A stretch of DNA of 64,000 bases from Leeuwenhoekiella palythoae. GTDB lineage: Bacteria > Bacteroidota > Bacteroidia > Flavobacteriales > Flavobacteriaceae. Every line of letters starts with the position of its first letter. The stretch's first letter is position 1. Location: positions 434,001 through 498,000 of the forward strand of contig NZ_FQXT01000002.1 of the NCBI RefSeq assembly GCF_900130045.1, given 5' to 3'. The notes under the pieces are model-generated. The model did not search any database, was not told the DNA's origin, and saw nothing but the letters and a program-made list of their open reading frames with translations. This document shows, one piece after another, positions 58,372 through 64,000 of the stretch. The translations under genes and the position numbers were made by a program.

Positions 58372-59943
58372 ATGTTGAGGTATTTATTTTTTATTCTTTT
58401 TTCTTGCGTAGCCGGCAGTATTCAGGCGCAGCAAATAGAAGAGCGTTTTCAGGTTTTTGAAGATTCTGTTTTTTATGCATACAAAAACGAACTGGACTCT
58501 GCCAAAAATAGCCAAGATGCAGCGCAATTGAGTCTTGCGCATTTCAATTTAGCCCGGTTTTATAAGCAAAGTCAGATCTACACAGAAGCGGTCACACATT
58601 ATAACGCAGCGCTTGAAAATACGCAGCAAAGCAGTCAGACTACCGCAACAATACAGAACGAACTCGCTGAACTATACATAGCGCTCAATAACTATTCAAA
58701 GGCGATAGAGTTTTTAAACAGTAGCTTGGGCTATTCAGAAGCACAGCAGTTTTTACAACTTCAGGCGAAGAGTTATCAACTGCTTGGTACCTGCTGGGAA
58801 AAACAGGAGCAACCTCAAAAAGCCCTTGAATTTCAGCAAAAAAGTCTGCAAATCTATCAAGATCTAGTTGATGTCACGGGTGAAGCTATTGTTCTTGAAA
58901 ACATCGGTAGCATTTATGAGGACCTGAAGGATTACGATAAAGCCTATACCTATTTTGAAAAAGCCTTCAGTTATTTTAAAAATACCGAAGACGAAAGGCA
59001 AGTTAACGCATTAAACAATCTGGCCGATGTCTACCGAAAAAAAGGAAACTATGCGCAAGCCATTGTTAAGACCACAGAAGCCCTGGAGCTTGCTGAAATG
59101 TTTCAAAATGCGCATCAGATTGAAAGCGCCTATAAAGATTTGGCAAAAGCTTTTGCTTTAGCACAAGATTTTAAGCAGGCGCATCACTATGCCTTAGCCT
59201 ATCAAGATCTGGTAGAACAGCAGTTTTACTCTCAAAACTTTAATCAGCTTAACGCATTGCAAACGGTGTATGACACCAAAGAAAAACAAGCAAAGATCGA
59301 TTTGCTTCAGGCGAAAAACAAAACGGCACAAATCAAGTTTATAGCGCTTATACTGACCATTTTTGTGCTAGTTGCTACTGCCGGATTGCTTTTTTACATA
59401 CAGAAAAGAAAGCGACAAGCGCGGTTAGCTGTTGAGTTGTACAAACAACGAGCGCTAGAAGCCGAGTTGGAAACAAAAGCCGCTCAGGAGCAAAACCTAC
59501 AAAACCAAATTCAGCTTAAAACGGCCACGCTTTCCAAATACAGTTTGAGTCTGGCTCAAAAGAACAAGCTGCTTGAAGAAGTCTCAGGAACTTTACAAAA
59601 ACTGAGCACACGTAAACGAATGGATATTCCTGCGAAACTCCATGAACTTTCTAACGATCTGAATACGCATTTGCAAGAGGAGAATGAATGGGAACAGTTT
59701 ATGGGGCTGTTTAATGAGATTCATCCTGATTTTACTCGAAAGCTCAATCAGGCAGCACTACAAAAATTATCGGCTACAGAACTTCGCTTGTGTTTGTTAC
59801 TTCGTCTTGATCTTTCGTCTAAAGAGATCGCTTCGGTATTGCGCATAACTCCAGACAGTGTTCGGGTGGCGCGTTACCGTCTGCGTAAAAAATTACCGCT
59901 AGAACGAGAAGATGAACTCGTGAATTTTATGCTAAAGTTATAG
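58372..59943 (+). CDS. TPR-transmembrane-HTH regulator
   Basis: One-piece sensor-regulator of a type common in Bacteroidota. The 523-residue product has a signal-like N-terminus (about 1-19), about six TPRs in the periplasm (about 45-300, such as EAVTHYNAALEN, KALEFQQKSLQIYQ and KAYTYFEKAFSYF), one membrane helix (about 323-343), a coiled coil (about 350-415) and a LuxR/sigma-4-like helix-turn-helix at the C-terminus (LSATELRLCLLLRLDLSSKEIASVLR). The cytoplasmic HTH could bind promoters directly from the membrane. It lies upstream of the receptor-phytase pair on the same strand and is the likely regulator. Confidence 0.88.
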   Translation: MLRYLFFILFSCVAGSIQAQQIEERFQVFEDSVFYAYKNELDSAKNSQDAAQLSLAHFNLARFYKQSQIYTEAVTHYNAALENTQQSSQTTATIQNELAELYIALNNYSKAIEFLNSSLGYSEAQQFLQLQAKSYQLLGTCWEKQEQPQKALEFQQKSLQIYQDLVDVTGEAIVLENIGSIYEDLKDYDKAYTYFEKAFSYFKNTEDERQVNALNNLADVYRKKGNYAQAIVKTTEALELAEMFQNAHQIESAYKDLAKAFALAQDFKQAHHYALAYQDLVEQQFYSQNFNQLNALQTVYDTKEKQAKIDLLQAKNKTAQIKFIALILTIFVLVATAGLLFYIQKRKRQARLAVELYKQRALEAELETKAAQEQNLQNQIQLKTATLSKYSLSLAQKNKLLEEVSGTLQKLSTRKRMDIPAKLHELSNDLNTHLQEENEWEQFMGLFNEIHPDFTRKLNQAALQKLSATELRLCLLLRLDLSSKEIASVLRITPDSVRVARYRLRKKLPLEREDELVNFMLKL

Positions 59944-60076
59944 AAACACCTCGAGTTTTTCTTCAAGGTTACGCGTGTGTAAAGTTTAGGTAATTGTTGC
60001 CTTGTTGTAGCCTCTAAATTCTGGATTCTTTACAATTTGTTAGACTTTAATTTAGCCCGTGTTTAAAGGGCTCAGG

Positions 60077-60084
60077 TAAATTTG
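60077..60084 (+). promoter_or_regulatory. -7 box TAAATTTG for receptor-phytase pair
   Basis: Perfect match 23 bases before the receptor ATG at 60107. A promoter here separates the pair from the upstream regulator gene. Confidence 0.55.
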
Positions 60085-60106
60085 GTGCAAACAAAACATC
60101 AAAAAA

Positions 60107-62935
60107 ATGAAAATAATTACTAGTCTAAAGTTGCTTGTTGTAACGCTGCTTTTTACCTTAAATTATTCCGGATTATCTGCTCAGGAAGGCATTATTCAGG
60201 GAGTAATTACAGATGAATATGGTATCAATGTTCCGGGTGCCGCGGTGATGATTGATGACCTTAATAAAGGAGCTGTTTCTAACCAAGATGGGAAATTTAC
60301 CTTTGTTGAAATTCCTGAAGGCAATCACACACTTACCATAAAATATTTAGGTTTTGCAGATTTTACCAAAGAGGTGATGGTTACTGCGGGCAAAACCACT
60401 TCGGTTTCTATTTTATTAGCTTCCGAAGAAACCCAGCTAGACGATGTGCAACTTGTGGGATTTAGTGCCGGCGGTCAGGCCAGAGCATTAAATACGCAGA
60501 AGAACAATGTAAACATCACCAATGTGGTTTCTACAGATCAAATTGGGAAATTCCCTGATGCTAATATTGGTGACGCGACAAAACGTATTCCGGGGATCAC
60601 GATGCAAGTTGATCAAGGGGAAGCGCGTAATATAATCGTGCGTGGTCTTGCGCCACAATTAAACTCGGTAACCTTAAACGGTAGCCGTATTCCTTCGGCA
60701 GAAGGAGATAATCGTAACGTGCAGATGGACCTTATTCCTTCTGATATGATCCAGACCATTGAAGTGAATAAAGCGGTAACTCCAGATATGGATGCAGACG
60801 CTTTAGGTGGGTCTGTAAACTTGGTTACGCGTTCTACGCCGCAGAGTTTTAGACTTTCGGCAACAGGTGGTTCAGGAATCAATTTTATTACAGATAAACG
60901 CATTTTAAGCGGATCGTTCTTAGTAGGTGACCGCTCTAAAGACAAAAAGTTTGGGTGGATGGTTTCAGCATCGATCAATGATAATGACTTTGGTAGTGAC
61001 AACGTAGAAGCAGAATGGACAGATACGTTTGCTTATACGAATGCCGCGGGTGAAGAGGTTGAAGAAGATGTGAATCCGTATGCGAGCGTTTATGAAAACC
61101 GCAAGTACTTGGTGCAGCGTGTGAGACGTAGTTTTTCGGCCAATTTTGATTATAATTTTGACGAAAACAACGAGATCTACTTAAAAACCATGTATAACTG
61201 GCGCGATGACCGCGAGAATCGTTTTGCGTATTCTAGCGAAGTTTTAGATGCCGAAGACATTATGGAAGGAGATTTTGAGATCGTAAACGGCACACCTTCT
61301 CGTTTTCCGGTAGAAGCAAAACGCGAGACTAAAGGAGGTATTCCCGGTGGAAGAATTCAAAACAGACGTCTTGAAGATCAGCGTATGCAAAACTACAGTT
61401 TAGGCGGAAATCACCTTTTTGGAAACCTGAAGTTCACCTGGATGGGTTCTTTCGCAAAAGCTTCAGAAGAGCGCCCTAACGAGCGTTACCTAGTGTATGC
61501 TACCGAATATGGTGTCAATAACGAAATCAACGATACGCGTAAGCCTATTCATACGCCTGTTGCTGCTGAAGATTTAAGCGAATTTGAATTAGACGAGCTT
61601 ACTGAAGAATACCAGTTTACTGAAGAAAAAGACATCAACTTCTTTGCAAATTTTGAGCTTCCAGCAGATTTCTTTGCTCAAGGTGATGGTACTGTGAAAT
61701 TTGGTGTACGAGGCCGTTTTAAAAACAAAAATAGAGCTAATAACTTCTTTGAGTATTCACCGCTTACCGGTGCGTTAGATAATTTGGCAATGGTAGATCA
61801 GCGTGCGTATACGGGTGATGATTTCTTAGCAGGTGCAAAATACAGACCGGGCGTTTTTGCTTCACCAGAATTTTTAGGAAGTCTTAATCTCAACGATGCT
61901 GCTGCTTTTGAAGGTGAAGCGCTTCCTGATGAGTATCTTGGAGACAACTTTGATGTGACCGAAAATGTATACGCCGGTTATGTAATGACCAATCAGAAAC
62001 TTTCAGATAAATTGAGTGTACTTGTAGGTCTTCGGGTTGAAAATACACGAATAGAAAGTACGGGTAACAACTTTGATGTTGACGAGCCGGAAGCGTTTAC
62101 GCAGATCAACGACGAGAGTTCGTATACTAACGTGTTGCCTGGGGTACATTTCAAATACAATGCTTCAGAAAATACAGTATTGCGCTTTGCCTGGACCAAT
62201 ACGTTAGCTAGACCTAATTACATCGATCTTGTGCCTTACAGACAGCGAGAAGATGATGAGGTTTCCATAGGTAACCCACAGTTGAATCCTACCACAGCGA
62301 TGAACTTTGATTTTATGGCTGAGAAGTATTTTAGTTCTGTGGGGATTCTTTCAGGAGGGGTATTTTATAAAGACTTAAACGACTTTATCTACACCAGCGT
62401 TTCAGAAGAAGAAAGTACCGGTTATGAATTGTACCAACCGCTTAACGGAGATAAAGCACGTATTTTTGGTGCAGAAGTCGCGTTTCAGCGTCAGTTGGAT
62501 TTCCTTCCAGGTTTCCTAAAGAATTTTGGCATCTATGTTAATTATACCTACTTAAACTCTGAAGCAAAAGGTATCGCTAATGAAGACGGTGATATGCGTG
62601 GTGATCTTGATCTCCCTGGTTCTTCGCCTAATATGTTTAACGCGTCACTCTCGTATGCAGACAAGTGGTTTAGCGCGCGTCTTTCAGGAAATTACTCTGA
62701 TGCGTACATAGACGAATTAGGAGGTAACGCTTTTGAAGATCGTTTTTATGACGAGCAGTTTTTCTTAGACTTTAATGCAACTGTTTTCTTGTCAAGAAAC
62801 CTTCAGGTTTATGCTAACTTGAACAACATTACCAATCAACCCTTACGTTATTACCAAGGTGTTAAAAACCGTACCATGCAAATGGAATACTACAGCACGC
62901 GTTTAACTTTTGGTGTAAAATATGATTTATTCTAG
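60107..62935 (+). CDS. TonB-dependent receptor paired with phytase
   Basis: Outer-membrane transporter. The 942-residue product has a signal peptide (about 1-26), a carboxypeptidase-regulatory-like domain (about 28-112, GVITDEYGINVPGAAVMIDD), a plug with FPDANIGDATKRIPGITMQV and VRGLAPQLNSVTLNGSRIP, and a barrel ending TFGVKYDLF. The plug resembles the Xanthomonas/Caulobacter-type receptors. The phytase gene starts one base after its stop, so uptake of inositol phosphates or their breakdown products is the natural guess; direct evidence is lacking. Confidence 0.93.
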   Translation: MKIITSLKLLVVTLLFTLNYSGLSAQEGIIQGVITDEYGINVPGAAVMIDDLNKGAVSNQDGKFTFVEIPEGNHTLTIKYLGFADFTKEVMVTAGKTTSVSILLASEETQLDDVQLVGFSAGGQARALNTQKNNVNITNVVSTDQIGKFPDANIGDATKRIPGITMQVDQGEARNIIVRGLAPQLNSVTLNGSRIPSAEGDNRNVQMDLIPSDMIQTIEVNKAVTPDMDADALGGSVNLVTRSTPQSFRLSATGGSGINFITDKRILSGSFLVGDRSKDKKFGWMVSASINDNDFGSDNVEAEWTDTFAYTNAAGEEVEEDVNPYASVYENRKYLVQRVRRSFSANFDYNFDENNEIYLKTMYNWRDDRENRFAYSSEVLDAEDIMEGDFEIVNGTPSRFPVEAKRETKGGIPGGRIQNRRLEDQRMQNYSLGGNHLFGNLKFTWMGSFAKASEERPNERYLVYATEYGVNNEINDTRKPIHTPVAAEDLSEFELDELTEEYQFTEEKDINFFANFELPADFFAQGDGTVKFGVRGRFKNKNRANNFFEYSPLTGALDNLAMVDQRAYTGDDFLAGAKYRPGVFASPEFLGSLNLNDAAAFEGEALPDEYLGDNFDVTENVYAGYVMTNQKLSDKLSVLVGLRVENTRIESTGNNFDVDEPEAFTQINDESSYTNVLPGVHFKYNASENTVLRFAWTNTLARPNYIDLVPYRQREDDEVSIGNPQLNPTTAMNFDFMAEKYFSSVGILSGGVFYKDLNDFIYTSVSEEESTGYELYQPLNGDKARIFGAEVAFQRQLDFLPGFLKNFGIYVNYTYLNSEAKGIANEDGDMRGDLDLPGSSPNMFNASLSYADKWFSARLSGNYSDAYIDELGGNAFEDRFYDEQFFLDFNATVFLSRNLQVYANLNNITNQPLRYYQGVKNRTMQMEYYSTRLTFGVKYDLF

Positions 62936-62936
62936 A

Positions 62937-63959
62937 ATGAAAAATTTAAAGTATATCGCCGGTATAGGCGCGGCAGTGGTTTTATTTTCCTGCGGAAGCA
63001 AAAAGTCGCAATTGCCGGAAATTAAACCTGATATTATTACCGAACACGTAAAGTATGATACCGATGATCCTGCGATATGGATCAATCCGGAAGATGCATC
63101 GCAGAGTATCGTTTTTGGTACCGATAAGGATACAGATGGCGGAATTTTTGCCTTTGATCTCGAAGGAAAGATTATTCCTGAGAAATCAATTCCCAATATT
63201 CAGCGCCCTAATAATGTGGATTTGCGTTACGGTTTTCCGGTAACCGATTCAACGCAAACCGATATCATCGCGTTCACCGAAAGAGAGCGTAAAATGTTGC
63301 GTATTTATTCAGTGCCTGATATGAAGCCTTTAGATGGTGGTGGTTTTCCGGTGTTTGCTGATGACGCTAATGAAGCGTTTCAGTATCCTATGGGTGTGAG
63401 CTTGTATAAATCGGCTGTTGACGGAGCATTCTATGCGATTGTTGGCCGTAAAACGGGACCAACCGAGAATTACTTGTATCAGTACAAAATCACAACGCAA
63501 GCCGATAGTTTGGTAGGTTTTGATTTGGTACGCAAGTTTGGGAACTTCAGTGGTAAAAAAGAGATCGAGGCCATTGCTGTTGATGATGCTATGGGGTTTG
63601 TGTATTATTCTGATGAAGGAGATAGCGTAAAGAAATATTATGCAGAACCTGCTAAAGGAAATGAGCAACTTGCTGCTTTTGGGCAAGAAGATTTCTTAGA
63701 AGATATTGAAGGGATCGCGATCGCAGCATACGAGGACGGCAGCGGAATGATCATTGTTTCAGATCAGCAATACGGTCAGTTCAATATTTATGATCGTAAA
63801 ACCAATGAGCTGATTAGAGCTGTAAATCTGACCACAACAGAGACCGATGGTTGTGAGGTGGTGACCGTACCTTTAAATGACACGTTCAAAAACGGTTTGT
63901 TTGTCGCAATGAATGACGACGGAACCTTTTATTATTACGATTTGGGTAAGCTGAAATAG
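62937..63959 (+). CDS. Beta-propeller phytase lipoprotein
   Basis: Calcium-dependent enzyme that releases phosphate from phytate outside the cell. The ATG at 62937 lies one base after the receptor stop; the frame opens at 62922 within the receptor gene. The 340-residue product has a lipoprotein signal ending VVLFSC and the propeller blades with family motifs DTDDPAIWINPEDASQS, FGTDKDTDGGIFAFDLEGK, RPNNVDLRYGF, YYSDEGDSVKKYY, EDIEGIAIA and IIVSDQQYGQFNIYDR. The acidic residues of the calcium and phosphate sites are present. The product is complete within the window. Confidence 0.93.
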   Translation: MKNLKYIAGIGAAVVLFSCGSKKSQLPEIKPDIITEHVKYDTDDPAIWINPEDASQSIVFGTDKDTDGGIFAFDLEGKIIPEKSIPNIQRPNNVDLRYGFPVTDSTQTDIIAFTERERKMLRIYSVPDMKPLDGGGFPVFADDANEAFQYPMGVSLYKSAVDGAFYAIVGRKTGPTENYLYQYKITTQADSLVGFDLVRKFGNFSGKKEIEAIAVDDAMGFVYYSDEGDSVKKYYAEPAKGNEQLAAFGQEDFLEDIEGIAIAAYEDGSGMIIVSDQQYGQFNIYDRKTNELIRAVNLTTTETDGCEVVTVPLNDTFKNGLFVAMNDDGTFYYYDLGKLK

Positions 63960-63982
63960 AAGATACCCCAAATCATAATGAA

Positions 63983-64000
63983 TAAAAAAACCCGCCACAG
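63983..64000 (+). terminator. Probable left arm of a terminator, cut by window end
   Basis: An A run followed by CCCGCC at the window edge looks like the first arm of a hairpin; the second arm would lie outside the window. Confidence 0.35.

Overview
The window is a chromosomal segment of a marine-type member of the Flavobacteriaceae (Bacteroidota). The evidence is the gene content (gldD and gldE gliding genes, two TonB-dependent receptors with carboxypeptidase-like N-terminal domains, DUF4270 and DUF4199 proteins, atpD-atpC as a separate pair), the many -7 boxes of the form TAnnTTTG, the lack of clear Shine-Dalgarno sites and the moderately AT-rich sequence. No rRNA, tRNA, CRISPR array or complete insertion sequence was seen, and no gene-free stretch exceeds 300 bases.

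Layout. 1-7.8 kb: the 3' end of an outer-membrane patatin-like protein, tyrosine catabolism (hmgA, hppD), a tryptophan 2,3-dioxygenase family gene, an M23 peptidase and pgi. 7.9-13.2 kb: a TonB-dependent receptor, a repeat-built lipoprotein and a surface-type endonuclease I, which look like a nucleic-acid scavenging unit. 13.3-22.3 kb: pepP, a large Asp-box propeller protein and sdhCAB. 22.4-27.2 kb (minus strand): panC-panD-flippase-esterase-like-radA. 27.2-33.6 kb: a truncated glycogen-synthase-like protein, DUF4270, glmS and atpDC. 34.2-38.0 kb (minus): cyclase, M61 peptidase and an XRE-DUF2975-DUF2975 operon whose promoter sits between twin operators. 38.1-45.5 kb: biotin synthesis (bioF, bioD, bioA, a ketoacyl synthase, bioB) with several REP-like palindromes, two of them inside reading frames and two bracketing a GIY-YIG gene. 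45.5-48.3 kb (minus): recX, rng, a 30-residue highly basic protein missed by ORF length cut-offs, and HU. 48.4-53.0 kb: mutY-ssb-gldE-gldD and a DMT transporter. 53.1-56.5 kb (minus): a paired M16 peptidase system. 56.7-58.2 kb: DUF4199, rplU with a helix-hairpin-helix extension, and rpmA. 58.4-64.0 kb: a TPR/HTH regulator, a TonB-dependent receptor and a beta-propeller phytase.

Two separate loci (receptor plus nuclease, and regulator plus receptor plus phytase) would both release phosphate from organic matter outside the cell. The points most worth follow-up are the repeat invasion of the biotin cluster, the receptor-repeat lipoprotein-nuclease unit, the twin-operator promoter, 7-bp tandem arrays in three spacers, and several conserved-family proteins with altered key residues (Asp in place of the hydrolase nucleophile, Cys in place of an M23 zinc ligand, a glycogen-synthase N-half without its glycine loop).
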